From Paenibacillus cymbidii (lineage in GTDB: Bacteria > Bacillota > Bacilli > Paenibacillales > NBRC-103111): a stretch of 64,000 nt of DNA. The translations under genes and the position numbers were made by a program. The stretch lies in assembly GCF_004764705.1 (NCBI RefSeq), contig NZ_SHLX01000038.1, forward strand, positions 1 to 64,000, in the 5' to 3' direction. The notes beneath the pieces are model-generated. The model was not told where the DNA came from. It ran no database searches and saw nothing but the letters and a program-made list of their open reading frames with translations. Every line of letters starts with the position of its first letter. The stretch's first letter is position 1. Of this stretch, positions 36,560 to 45,224 are shown one piece after another.

Positions 36560-38459
36560 CATGAGCGTCTCCGCAGCCGCGCTGATTGCGATCGTGGCTG
36601 TCGTCCGGATGCTGGCGGTCCACCGGCTGCCCCGCCGCACGTTCCTGATCCTCTGGGCGATCGTGCTTTGCCGGCTGCTTGTGCCGATAACGCTGCCCGT
36701 CCCTTGGAGCGCCTTCCCCGCGTTCGGCGGCTTTCATCTGGCAACGGAAGACGCGCACAAGAAGCTGACGACGGTTTGGTTGTCCGAAACGGTGAAGCCG
36801 GCCGGCAGCGGCGTTGTTGCGAGGCCTTCGGACGGTGACGGCGGCGAAAGCATGCAAGCTGTCGGCTTCCACACGCCTGCCGTTGCGGATGCATCCGCAA
36901 ACCATCCCGCTTGGCTGACGGCCTTGTCGCCATTCGTGTGGCTGTGGCTGGCGGGAGCGGCGGCGATGGCAGTCTGGTTCGTCGCAACGCATGTGCGCCG
37001 GCGCAAGGAATACGCCGCCTCGCTGCCGGTTGACGACGGCTTCGCCAGCCGCTGGCTTGCCGCACACCCGCTGCGTCGAACGGTCCGGCTGCGGTTGTCC
37101 GACCGCATCGATTCCCCGCTCACGTACGGGATATGGCGCCCGGTCATTTTGCTGCCCAAGTCGCTGATCGGCGCGGACCCCGTCCGGCTGGAGCACGTGC
37201 TTACCCATGAACGAATCCATATTAAGCAATTCGACACGCTGACCAAATGGCTGCTTGCCTTTACCTTATGCCTGCACTGGTTTAATCCGTTCGTGTGGCT
37301 CATGTACCGGCTGATCAATCGCGACATCGAGCTTGCCTGCGACGAAAAGACCGTTCGCACGCTCGGCGAGCGGGCCAAATCGTCCTATGCGCGCACCTTG
37401 ATCGGAATGGAAGAAACGAGAAGCCGGCTAACCCCGCTGGTTTCCCATTTCAGCAAATTGGCCATCGAAGAAAGGGTGATTTCCATTATGAAATTCAAAC
37501 GGACGACCGTGTCCGGCCTGCTGCTGGCGCTGGTGCTTGTCGCCGGCATGACGGCGGCGTTCGCCGCGTCGGCCATGGATCCGAAACCGCCGGCCGGCTT
37601 GTTCGAGCGCGCGCTTGGCGCCGATGCCTCCCGCTACGCCGGCTATCTCAACAATATAAACGATCCGGCCGCTATCAAAAAAACGGACCGTTACTCGCTG
37701 GCGCTGACCGGCACGCTGTTTACCGACAGGCACGTCCACGCGCTGATCGCCGCAACCGGCACGCTGCCCGCCGAGCCGACCGTGACCGGACGCATCGTTT
37801 ATGCCGATCGCGAGCAAACGCTGTTCGCGCTGGCCGGCGAAAGCCGCGAAGTCGAATCGGGCGCAGACGGCACGAGATACTTCCTGTTTACGGCGGAAAT
37901 CGCCGAGCCGGCGCCGCCCGGGCAAACCAATGCCATGACCGCGCTAGCCGCCGGCGATCAATTCCGCAAGCTGTCCAGCCTCCGCGACTACGCGGGCGAA
38001 CGGCTGGAGCTTGCCGTCGCGCTGCCCGAAGCAACGGCGACGCTGGCGGCGCCGGTTGCCAATGTAGCCACGCACGCCTTGGTGTTCCATCCCGAGCCGG
38101 CCGGCGGCAACGGCGACTATTACGATACGGTCGTGCTGACGCCGTACGAATGGAAGTTTTCCGGCCACAGCGGCCAAACGTACGACAGCTATGAAACATG
38201 GAACAAACGGCTGTACGTCAATGCCGCCATCCTGCTGAAGGACGGCAGCCGCATCCAGATGAGCTACGATTCCCGCGGCAGCATATCCGACGAAGGCTAC
38301 CCGCTTGGCATGAGCCGCGGTCAGAGCATGGAAACCGGCAGCTTCTATCACTGGTGGAACTTCCGGGAATGGGAGCTTGATTTGAGCCGCTTGGCCGGCA
38401 TCGACATCAACGGCGTCGTCTACCGCGCCGACAAGCGGCCCGCGCCGTCCGATCTATAG
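36546..38459 (+). CDS. BlaR1/M56-family membrane metallopeptidase with novel sensor end
   Basis: The 637-residue protein has an N-terminal membrane region (RTFLILWAIVLCRLLVPITL), then a zinc metallopeptidase HERIH at about residues 221-225 with the downstream ELACDEKTV glutamate region, and another membrane helix (SGLLLALVLVAGMTAAFAAS, about 325-345). The family cleaves BlaI-type repressors upon sensing. The extracellular C-terminal 290 residues do not look like the penicillin-binding sensor of BlaR1: no SxxK and KTG set is seen. It probably senses something else. It runs antisense to ecsA at its end with only a 16-bp gap. Confidence 0.85.
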   Translation: MNLIDMSVSAAALIAIVAVVRMLAVHRLPRRTFLILWAIVLCRLLVPITLPVPWSAFPAFGGFHLATEDAHKKLTTVWLSETVKPAGSGVVARPSDGDGGESMQAVGFHTPAVADASANHPAWLTALSPFVWLWLAGAAAMAVWFVATHVRRRKEYAASLPVDDGFASRWLAAHPLRRTVRLRLSDRIDSPLTYGIWRPVILLPKSLIGADPVRLEHVLTHERIHIKQFDTLTKWLLAFTLCLHWFNPFVWLMYRLINRDIELACDEKTVRTLGERAKSSYARTLIGMEETRSRLTPLVSHFSKLAIEERVISIMKFKRTTVSGLLLALVLVAGMTAAFAASAMDPKPPAGLFERALGADASRYAGYLNNINDPAAIKKTDRYSLALTGTLFTDRHVHALIAATGTLPAEPTVTGRIVYADREQTLFALAGESREVESGADGTRYFLFTAEIAEPAPPGQTNAMTALAAGDQFRKLSSLRDYAGERLELAVALPEATATLAAPVANVATHALVFHPEPAGGNGDYYDTVVLTPYEWKFSGHSGQTYDSYETWNKRLYVNAAILLKDGSRIQMSYDSRGSISDEGYPLGMSRGQSMETGSFYHWWNFREWELDLSRLAGIDINGVVYRADKRPAPSDL

Positions 38460-38475
38460 CGGCATTCCCGTCGCT

Positions 38476-39174
38476 CTATGTTAGCGCATGGAAGCAGTCG
38501 AACAGCGTGGCGCCCGGCATGCCGCTCGTTTCGCGCACCTGGTCGAGGTCGCCGGACGCCACGATGCGGCCGCCGTCCAGCAATACGAAACGGTCGCAGA
38601 TGCGCTCCGCCGTGTCGAGCACGTGCGTCGACATCAGCACGCCCGCGCCGCGCCGGCGCTCCTCCGCGAGCAGATCGAGAAACTCCTTCGTCGCCCGCGG
38701 ATCGAGTCCGACGAACGGCTCGTCGACGATATAAAGATCCGGCTCGGCCAGGAAACCGAGGATCAGCATAATTTTTTGCTGCATGCCTTTGGAGAAGCTC
38801 GCGGGCAGATGGTGGACGACTTCCTGCAGCCGGAACTTGGCCACCAACTGTTCCGCACGAATGCGGAAAGCCGCATCCTCCATTTCAAAAGCCGCCGCCG
38901 CCAACTCCAGATGCTCCCACAGCGTCAGCCGTTCGTAAAGAATCGGCTGCTCGGGAATATAGGCGTACCGTCCGCGCTCGCTGCCGAACCGGACTTCGCC
39001 GGCAAAATCCTTGAGCAGACCGATGATCGCCTTGATCGTCGTGCTTTTGCCTGCGCCGTTCGGGCCGATCAGCCCGACCAGCTCGCCCGGGCCGACGGCA
39101 AACCGGATGTCGCGCACCACTTCGGCGCGGCCTTCGTAGCCCGCGCGATCGATCTGGACCCGCACGATGTCCAT
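38476..39174 (-). CDS. ecsA: EcsA-type ABC transporter ATPase
   Basis: The 232-residue protein has Walker A GPNGAGKST (about residues 37-45), Q-loop region YIPEQPILYERLTLWEHLEL, signature FSKGMQQK and Walker B LYIVDEPFVGLDP, then the switch histidine in MSTHVLD. Sequence around YIPE-x-P-x-LYE-x-LT is diagnostic of EcsA. I chose the ATG at 39174 (AAGGTGAAGC upstream) over a TTG at 39216, whose extra residues are encoded by a hairpin. The permease EcsB is encoded downstream at 34703-35929 but separated by the blaI-M56 pair on the other strand. Confidence 0.92.
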   Translation of the reverse strand: MDIVRVQIDRAGYEGRAEVVRDIRFAVGPGELVGLIGPNGAGKSTTIKAIIGLLKDFAGEVRFGSERGRYAYIPEQPILYERLTLWEHLELAAAAFEMEDAAFRIRAEQLVAKFRLQEVVHHLPASFSKGMQQKIMLILGFLAEPDLYIVDEPFVGLDPRATKEFLDLLAEERRRGAGVLMSTHVLDTAERICDRFVLLDGGRIVASGDLDQVRETSGMPGATLFDCFHALT

Positions 39175-39210
39175 CCGCTGCTTCACCTTCCCCTTCCGGC
39201 GGAAGCCGCC

Positions 39211-39244
39211 GCGCAAACCGCTCCGGTTTGCGCTTTTTTCTTTT
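39211..39244 (+). terminator. Plus-strand terminator just beyond the 5' end of ecsA
   Basis: GCGCAAACCG and CGGTTTGCGC form a perfect 10-bp stem with a 3-base loop, followed by TTTTTTCTTTT on the plus strand. The only plus-strand genes pointing at it are blaI-M56, which end 750 bp earlier with no hairpin of their own. Their transcript would therefore run antisense over all of ecsA before stopping here. Confidence 0.75.
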
Positions 39245-39273
39245 CTACTAAACTATATCATATTGCACCGGGC

Positions 39274-39324
39274 GCATCGAAAACGCACAACCGCCGGGCA
39301 CCTTCGCGGCGCCGGCGGTTGTGC
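39274..39324 (-). terminator. Terminator of the LysM-3D gene
   Basis: GCACAACCGCCGG (39285-39297) and CCGGCGGTTGTGC (39312-39324) form a perfect 13-bp stem. Reading the minus strand the stem is followed by GTTTTCGATG. It lies 33 bp after the stop of the minus-strand gene. Confidence 0.8.
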
Positions 39325-39356
39325 ATGCAAGGTATTTTTGCAGATAGCCGGCCCGA

Positions 39357-39998
39357 TTACTGAGCGCCGGTAAGGACGTACACTTTTACATTCTGGAACC
39401 CGAAGTCGTCAATGTTGCCGTAAGCGCCCGGAATAAAAATATCGATCCGGTTGCCTTTGATCGCGCCGCCGATGTCATTGGCCGTGGCGACCATCGCCTG
39501 CGGCATGCCGTCGAAACGAATGCCGGTTACGTACACTTTCGTGCCGAGCGGAATCACTTTCGGATCGACGGCGATCGTGCCGACCTTGAGCGGATTGCCA
39601 AAGTAGTCGTAAGCGCCCCAGCCGCCGTTGTCCTCCATGGAATCGTCGTAAGCGGTGGCGACGATATCGAGCGCCTTGCTGTAAGCGAGCGTTTGACCGG
39701 ATCCGGTATGTACCGTATTGGGCGCAACGGCTGTTGCTGCGGTCGCAGCGGCTGTCGGCAGACGCAGCGTCAACCCGGCATACATGTTATAAGGATTGAC
39801 CGACGGGTTGGCCGCCATCAGCGCATTCAAATCGAGGTTAAGCTTCTGCGATATTTTCCAGAAGGTATCGGTGCTGTTGGTGACGTAATTACCGGGGGCC
39901 GCTCCCGCCGCATAGGCAGGAATGGTGAAAGCGGATACAGACAACGTTAGAACCAGGCCGAGCAACGCTTTTTTTCCCGAACGGAATTGCCATTTCAT
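39357..39998 (-). CDS. Secreted LysM-3D domain cell-wall protein (YocH-like)
   Basis: The 213-residue protein has a signal peptide (residues 1-31, AAGAAPG after the cleavage AYA). A LysM domain follows (about 34-81: NSTDTFWKISQKLNLDLNAL, then MYAGLTLRLP). The C-terminal 3D domain has the three-aspartate double-psi-barrel features (VATAYDDSMED, GTIAVDPKVIPLGTKVYVTG and VATANDIGGAIKGNRIDIFI). Such proteins are peptidoglycan lytic transglycosylases or muralytic factors. The start is ATG at 39998 with AAGGAG upstream. A tiny leader frame precedes it (see the upstream region). Confidence 0.92.
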   Translation of the reverse strand: MKWQFRSGKKALLGLVLTLSVSAFTIPAYAAGAAPGNYVTNSTDTFWKISQKLNLDLNALMAANPSVNPYNMYAGLTLRLPTAAATAATAVAPNTVHTGSGQTLAYSKALDIVATAYDDSMEDNGGWGAYDYFGNPLKVGTIAVDPKVIPLGTKVYVTGIRFDGMPQAMVATANDIGGAIKGNRIDIFIPGAYGNIDDFGFQNVKVYVLTGAQ

Positions 39999-40457
39999 TC
40001 ATCGTTCACTCCTTGGTCAGTTTGGTTTGGAGTCCGTTTGGCCGCATGTGCCGCATGGCGCCCTTTCTCCTTAACTACGGTCGGAATTATCTGCTATTGC
40101 ACCCAAAATGCTAGCATGTCAAGCAAAGCATGGACAACCCACACTTTTTACCAGTCTTGCGTTCATCACCTGCCACCCCCTAACATTTGACAAAAAAGAA
40201 ATTGCCGAATTCGGTCGAATCGACTACTATTTTACTTAGCGACAGGCATTTAGAATGGCAATTAAAATCCGGCTTTACAGGGACATTCCCCAGCCCGGAG
40301 AGAGCATTAAGCCTCCTCCTTTTCCTGCCGCCCCCCTGCTCGCTCTTCTATTCCGATTCGCACGTCAAGTTTTGAAGGCGCTTTCGCATTCGCTCGTGGG
40401 TAAACGCCAATTCCGCGAGCGGCAATGAAACAAATTCCAATCCGAGGAGTGTATGCA
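39999..40457. other. Divergent intergenic region between LysM-3D gene and the Ycf46 operon
   Basis: On the minus strand a TTGACA (40122-40117) lies about 120 bp before the LysM-3D start, but its -10 is poor. Downstream of it, AAGGAGAAAGGGCGCC and an ATG open a 16-codon frame (MRHMRPNGLQTKLTKE) whose last codons contain the main gene's AAGGAG site, a possible leader peptide. On the plus strand TTGCCG (40202-40207), 17 bases and TACTAT (40225-40230) could be the promoter of the operon starting at 40458. I see no c-di-AMP riboswitch, which often precedes such cell-wall genes. Confidence 0.4.
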
Positions 40458-41408
40458 ATGGACCAACAATCGGCACAGGAGCTACGCAAGAAAAGATTTC
40501 TTTCCGCACTGGGCCTGCCGATTTTCGGCGTGCTGGCGTATGTGTGGCTAAACGACGACGAACTGCTTCTGGGCGCAGGATCGCTGTTGTGCGTTTTATT
40601 CAGCATTGCGGCCGTCATCAAACTCAGCCGGCAATTGCGCGGCAGTATGTCCGTCTACCGGCCGGGCAAAGGATTCTGGTACTATCGTCTCACGCGGCAA
40701 AACAAGCTGCACTATTTGACGGCGGGCGAAGCGGTTATCGTCCTGATTGCCGCCGGATTGCTGCTATTCACCGAAGTTCCTGTCTACTTCACGCTGCTGC
40801 CTGCCGCTGCCGGCCTTTACAGCCTGCATTTCGTCGTCAAACCGCGAATCCGGCTGCACACGCCCGTCGATGACGCCTCGCTGTTCGAACTCGAAGAGCT
40901 TGGGATTATCGGTATGAACGAAACGGTCCTCGGGCTTTACAAAGACTTCGAACAGTGGGCGTACGTGACGGACGGCGATAAAATCGTCGTGCTCACGAAC
41001 GATCAGCTGGTGATCGTTCGGCTATCCGGTCCGGAATCGGGCGAACGGATATCCGTATCGCTGCGGGACATTCACCGGCTGGGCATCTTATCGAGCGGAA
41101 ATGCAGGGCAAGGCTTGAATGTCGTGATCGGATTGTCGGACGAAACCGTGGTTCGTTTCCTGCTGCACGGGGAAAGCTTCCAGGACTCTCCCGAGGAATT
41201 CGTCCATCAATTGCTGCAGTCCCTGGATGCGCTTGCCTTTCAGCGCCTCGCTCCGGCTTCCGGGCAACGCCATCGTCCGGAGTCGGGCGGCCGGCAGGAG
41301 CGGCCGGCACCAAGCGAGCACCGGAAATTGGATCTGTATGATCATCCGGCAGCCGCTTCCGGCATTCCCGCTTCCGCCCCTTCGGGCCAGCGCGTGCTAG
41401 ACTTTTAG
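40458..41408 (+). CDS. Membrane protein with hydrophobic pair and cytoplasmic C-terminal domain, first gene of Ycf46 operon
   Basis: The 316-residue protein has hydrophobic pairs at about residues 17-55 (LGLPIFGVLAYVWL; LLGAGSLLCVLFSIAAVIKL) and 92-125 (AVIVLIAAGLLLFTEVPVYF). The C-terminal half is soluble and beta-rich (VTDGDKIVVLTNDQLVIVRL and SVSLRDIHRLGILSSG), resembling PH-like or YcxB-type folds. The tail is proline- and charge-rich. The start MDQQSAQELRKKRF follows GAGGAG. It is the first of four closely spaced genes leading to an AAA ATPase and a DUF1257 protein, so a membrane anchor or receptor for that system is plausible. I do not recognise a named family. Confidence 0.6.
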   Translation: MDQQSAQELRKKRFLSALGLPIFGVLAYVWLNDDELLLGAGSLLCVLFSIAAVIKLSRQLRGSMSVYRPGKGFWYYRLTRQNKLHYLTAGEAVIVLIAAGLLLFTEVPVYFTLLPAAAGLYSLHFVVKPRIRLHTPVDDASLFELEELGIIGMNETVLGLYKDFEQWAYVTDGDKIVVLTNDQLVIVRLSGPESGERISVSLRDIHRLGILSSGNAGQGLNVVIGLSDETVVRFLLHGESFQDSPEEFVHQLLQSLDALAFQRLAPASGQRHRPESGGRQERPAPSEHRKLDLYDHPAAASGIPASAPSGQRVLDF

Positions 41409-41444
41409 CCATTCCGATTGATGTCAGCGGGAGGATCTTGAACG

Positions 41445-42047
41445 ATGCCAAGCATTTACGTACATGAGATCAACCCTCACAGCGCCGTTAATGGTCCCGG
41501 CAGGCGGGCCGTCGTTTGGGTGCAAGGCTGTTCCCTCGGTTGCCCAGGGTGTTTCAACCCGCAAACCCATCCCGGCTCGCCAGTTGGCACCCCGTACGAT
41601 CCTGACGAATTGGGCGAGACTCTCGCGCTGCCCGATCTCGACGGCTTGACTGTATCCGGCGGAGAACCGCTGGAACAGGCAGAGGCAACCGGCGCTCTGA
41701 TTCGTGCCTTTCGCCGAAAACATAACGGCACCGTGCTGTTATTCACCGGCATGACGGTCGAGCGCATTCTTACCTCGCCAACCGCCCGCGAAACGATTCT
41801 CGGGGCGGACGCGGTCTTGTCCGGGCCCTATGTCGCTCATGCCGAATCAACCGCCATTTGGCACCATAAACGACTACTGCAAATTACCGGCCGCATCCCT
41901 CCTGACGCGCTCATTCCCGAACGGCGACTGGAGATCGGCATCAACCGCCAAGGCCGTATACACCTTACCGGGTATCCGGATTCGGAACGGCTGCAAATGT
42001 TAACTTCCCTATTGGGAAAGGAGAAAGCCGCCCGTGACAAAAGATGA
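41445..42047 (+). CDS. Radical SAM protein, NrdG/activase-like 4Fe-4S protein
   Basis: The 200-residue protein has the radical SAM motif C-x3-C-x2-C in WVQGCSLGCPGCFNPQTH (about residues 25-42), the GGEPL motif in LTVSGGEPLEQA (about 70-81) and short length typical of anaerobic ribonucleotide reductase activases. No glycyl-radical enzyme is encoded beside it. Instead the gene lies between a membrane protein and a Ycf46-type AAA ATPase and overlaps the latter by 14 bases. An activating or modifying role on a partner in this operon is the best inference. The start has GGGAGGATC upstream. Confidence 0.85.
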   Translation: MPSIYVHEINPHSAVNGPGRRAVVWVQGCSLGCPGCFNPQTHPGSPVGTPYDPDELGETLALPDLDGLTVSGGEPLEQAEATGALIRAFRRKHNGTVLLFTGMTVERILTSPTARETILGADAVLSGPYVAHAESTAIWHHKRLLQITGRIPPDALIPERRLEIGINRQGRIHLTGYPDSERLQMLTSLLGKEKAARDKR

Positions 42048-43653
42048 GTTCCTGAGCGAGCTCGACGTGCTGATCCGCGCCCGATACGGGATCATCTGCA
42101 TCCATACAATGGAAGAAGAGCGTGCGGTCGACATGATTCGCAGCATATCCGAAAGACTGGGCAAACGAATGGTTACATGGACGATTACGCAAGGACTGAA
42201 GATAGGCGGAGCGACGGCGGTTGAACCGGACTCGCTCGATCTCATGTCGGCGATTGCCAAGGCAGAGAAGCTGGCGGAGCAGCCTTCCCTGCTTGTATGG
42301 CTCGATCTCCATTCGACGCTGAAAAGTTCTCCCGTGTACGTCCGGCGGTTCAAGGAGCTTGCCCAACGCATCCGCGACGGGATGCCCTCCAATGCGATTC
42401 TGATTGGGCCGGAATTGGAAATTCCGCTCGAGCTGCAGAAAGAAGTAGCGGTCATCGATATGCCGCTTCCCGATCTTGAAGAAACCAAATCGATCATTCA
42501 CCAGTTTGTTCAGCCCTATGCGAGTCGCGGGGATCTGTCCGTCGATTGCTCGGAGCCTACGATTGACGCGCTCGGGCGCGCTGCGCTCGGTCTGACGCAA
42601 AGCGAAATGGAAAACTGCATGGCGAAATCGTTGGTCAAGCACAAACGCATCTCCACCGCCGATATCGACTTTATCCTCGAAGAGAAAAAACAAAACGTGC
42701 GCAAATCCGGCATACTGGAATACATCTCCACAGACGAAATGAATATGGACCAGATTGGCGGATTGGATAATTTCAAGAAGTGGCTCGATATCCGCAAAGC
42801 CGCCTATACCCCTGCCGCGGAGCAATACGGCATCGGTTGGCCGAAAGGCGTGCTGCTTGTCGGCGTTCCCGGCTGCGGCAAAAGCCTAAGCGCCAAATGT
42901 ATCGCCGCCTCCTGGAAAATGCCGCTGCTTCGGCTTGACCTGGGCCGCGTATTCGGCATGTACGTCGGCACCTCCGAAGCCAATATTCGTCAAGCGTTGG
43001 CCATGAGCGAAGCTGTGTCCCCCTCCATCTTGTGGATTGATGAAATTGAGAAGGCACTGTCCGGCTTGCCTGGCAGCAGCCAATCGGACGGAGGGACGAC
43101 GTCGCGCGTCTTTGGCACGATTTTGACCTGGATGCAAGAAAAGAAGCGGCCCGTCTTCGTATTCGCCACCGCCAACAATATTGCCAGCCTCCCGCCCGAA
43201 CTGCTGCGCAAAGGACGATTCGATGAAATCTTTTTCGTCGATTTGCCCAGCGCGCAGGAACGGGCGGAAATATTCCGCATTCACCTGAACCGGGTCAAAC
43301 GGCTCCCCTCGCGTTTCGACATCGACAAACTGGTTGCCGTATCCGGCGAGCAGACATGGGGAGACGGCATTCGGCTTACCGGCTCGGAGATCGAGGCATG
43401 CGTGAACCAGGCGCTGCTGGAATCGTTTTATGTTCGCCAGGCGGACAAGCAGCCGGATCGCGATTTAATCACGGATGATGTCGACAAAGCCATTCGTCAG
43501 ACGATGCCGCTTAGCAAAATCCGCCAAGCCGACATCGCCGCCCTGCGGGCATGGGCCGCCGAAAACGCCGTTCGCGCCAGCCTTTCCGCGGGGCAGCAAG
43601 AGAAACAAAGTACCGGCATCGAAGTTACGGTAGGAAGAAATATCGATTTTTAA
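42034..43653 (+). CDS. Ycf46-like AAA+ ATPase
   Basis: The 539-residue protein has an N-terminal domain (1-240) with the Ycf46-type opening LDVLIRARYGIICIHTMEEE. The AAA module follows, with Walker A VGVPGCGKSLSAKCIA (about residues 277-292) and Walker B SILWIDEIEKALSG (about 330-343). The arginine-finger region is FATANNIASLPPELLRKGRF. The Walker A cysteine variant is normal in this family. It starts with GTG at 42034 behind AAAGGAG, overlapping the radical SAM gene. AAA proteins of this type act as remodelling motors. The partner DUF1257 gene follows by 15 bp, repeating the ycf46-ycf35 association of cyanobacterial and plastid genomes. Confidence 0.92.
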   Translation: MTKDEFLSELDVLIRARYGIICIHTMEEERAVDMIRSISERLGKRMVTWTITQGLKIGGATAVEPDSLDLMSAIAKAEKLAEQPSLLVWLDLHSTLKSSPVYVRRFKELAQRIRDGMPSNAILIGPELEIPLELQKEVAVIDMPLPDLEETKSIIHQFVQPYASRGDLSVDCSEPTIDALGRAALGLTQSEMENCMAKSLVKHKRISTADIDFILEEKKQNVRKSGILEYISTDEMNMDQIGGLDNFKKWLDIRKAAYTPAAEQYGIGWPKGVLLVGVPGCGKSLSAKCIAASWKMPLLRLDLGRVFGMYVGTSEANIRQALAMSEAVSPSILWIDEIEKALSGLPGSSQSDGGTTSRVFGTILTWMQEKKRPVFVFATANNIASLPPELLRKGRFDEIFFVDLPSAQERAEIFRIHLNRVKRLPSRFDIDKLVAVSGEQTWGDGIRLTGSEIEACVNQALLESFYVRQADKQPDRDLITDDVDKAIRQTMPLSKIRQADIAALRAWAAENAVRASLSAGQQEKQSTGIEVTVGRNIDF

Positions 43654-43668
43654 GACAGGAGGCCGAAT

Positions 43669-44295
43669 ATGAGCCACTGCACCACTTTTCAAATGACGTT
43701 CCAGGACAAACGGATGTTGTTCCGCGCTATGCGGGGCGCCGGGTTGAACCCGGAGAATCGAATATGGGAATCGTACGATTCCGGGCTGCAAAAAAGATTG
43801 GGCGTCGGCGGCGAGCTTATCGGCAAGCTGTTGACCGGCGAGCGCAACGGCATCCAGCTTTTTTTCATGGAAACGGCGGAAGGACTCCGGCCCTATGTGG
43901 AAAGCGACAGGCATATCGGCGAGGAGTTGGACCGAATCGGTCAAGATCTGCTGTCCAGCGTCCAAAAGTCATATTTGGAGCTTACGGTCGAAGCTGCCGT
44001 CAGGCAGATCAGACAGGCAGGAATCGCCGCGAATGCGAACATGACGATGACGAACGACTCGCTTTCCTATGTCATCACGTTGGGGGATCCAAACAAGACG
44101 GTTACGGTATCGCTGCGGAATGACGGATCGGTGGAAGAGCAAGTACGGGGCATCGAAGGCCGTTCCTGTACGGATGTCAGCGGCATCTTGGAGCGCGCCA
44201 TCGCAACGCCGGAGCAATTGACACGCAGCTGGAATCCCGAATACAATGCGACAATAGAAGATCGTGTCGTTCAAGTACTGCGCTTGTCCCGCTAG
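43669..44295 (+). CDS. DUF1257 (Ycf35-like) protein
   Basis: The 208-residue protein starts MSHCTTFQMTFQDKRMLFRA, the characteristic opening of Ycf35/DUF1257 proteins, and has later LTVEAAVRQIRQAGIAANAN. The middle is charged with no metal motif visible. It has an AGGAGG site and is the last gene of the operon, 15 bp after the AAA ATPase. The family's function is not settled; co-occurrence with Ycf46 ATPases suggests the two work together, the ATPase remodelling a DUF1257-bound target. Here a radical SAM protein and a membrane protein join them. Confidence 0.88.
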   Translation: MSHCTTFQMTFQDKRMLFRAMRGAGLNPENRIWESYDSGLQKRLGVGGELIGKLLTGERNGIQLFFMETAEGLRPYVESDRHIGEELDRIGQDLLSSVQKSYLELTVEAAVRQIRQAGIAANANMTMTNDSLSYVITLGDPNKTVTVSLRNDGSVEEQVRGIEGRSCTDVSGILERAIATPEQLTRSWNPEYNATIEDRVVQVLRLSR

Positions 44296-44331
44296 CGTGA
44301 CGCATGCACCCCCATCAAAGGAGCGACCGAA

Positions 44332-45111
44332 GTGAAGCCGACGATACCCGGTACCGCGATGATTTCGCGCGAAGCCAATTGGGATTTGGGGTTCCACGAT
44401 CATGACGACTACGAAATTTCCGTCGTGGTCAGCGGCAAAGGCCGCTTCCAATGCCTCGCGCTGGACGCGCCGATCGAACGCGGCGATGTGGTGATGATTC
44501 CGCCCAACTTGCCGCATCGTTACTTCTCGCTGACGCCGATCCGGTTCTGCGTGCTGCAGGTGAAACACTTCCCGGCCGCCTGGCGGTCGCGCTTCGCCCA
44601 AGCCGCCTCCGCAACCGAAGCCGCGGTGCTGCGTATCGCCCCGCCCGACCTCGAGCAATACGTCGATTTGTTCCGCGTCTGGCTGCGCATGTATTCCCGG
44701 CACGACGCGGACCGGCAGCACACGGCGGCGGTTTGGGGCGAACTGCTGCTGTTGTTCGTGGCGCAGCATGCGCAGCCGGCCGTGCCGATCATGACCGTCT
44801 CCATTGCCGCCGACACGATTCGCCGCGATCTTGCCGGCGACGTGCGCATTGCCGAACTGGCCAGGTTGTGCGGGCTGTCGGAGTCGTCGTTCCGGCGCTC
44901 GTTCCACGCCGCATACGGCGCTTCGCCGAAGCAGTACCAACAGCGGCTTCGCCTGAGCGAAGCCAAATGGCTGCTGCGGTCGCACGAAGGCACGCTGCAG
45001 GAAATCGGCGCGCTCGTCGGCTTCTCCTCCGTGCATGCGTTCAGCGCCTGGTTCCAGCACAACGAAGGCGTGCCGCCGTCCGAATGGCGCAAGCGCGAGC
45101 AAGGCCTGTGA
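44332..45111 (+). CDS. AraC family regulator
   Basis: The 259-residue protein has an N-terminal cupin-type sensing domain (FHDHDDYEISVVVSGKGRFQ, then DVVMIPPNLPHRYFSL, about residues 20-70). The C-terminal double helix-turn-helix is ELARLCGLSESSFRRSFHAA and EIGALVGFSSVHAFSAWFQ. It starts with GTG behind AAAGGAG. It lies between the DUF1257 gene and a PhyH dioxygenase at 45225 and likely controls the latter. A candidate promoter is visible in the 113-bp gap between them, where CCGTATAGTG follows the stop codon. Confidence 0.92.
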   Translation: MKPTIPGTAMISREANWDLGFHDHDDYEISVVVSGKGRFQCLALDAPIERGDVVMIPPNLPHRYFSLTPIRFCVLQVKHFPAAWRSRFAQAASATEAAVLRIAPPDLEQYVDLFRVWLRMYSRHDADRQHTAAVWGELLLLFVAQHAQPAVPIMTVSIAADTIRRDLAGDVRIAELARLCGLSESSFRRSFHAAYGASPKQYQQRLRLSEAKWLLRSHEGTLQEIGALVGFSSVHAFSAWFQHNEGVPPSEWRKREQGL

Positions 45112-45224
45112 CCGTTTTGCGCAAACAAACGGACGATTTCTGCAAATACAGCTTCCTCTCCGAACCCGTATAGTGAAGGTATTGCAACGGATCACCATTC
45201 ATTGGCGAAGAGGAGACGAACGAT

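Noticed and set aside
39999..40200. c-di-AMP riboswitch upstream of the LysM-3D gene
   Set aside because: These genes often carry one, but I do not find its conserved segments here, only a possible leader peptide.
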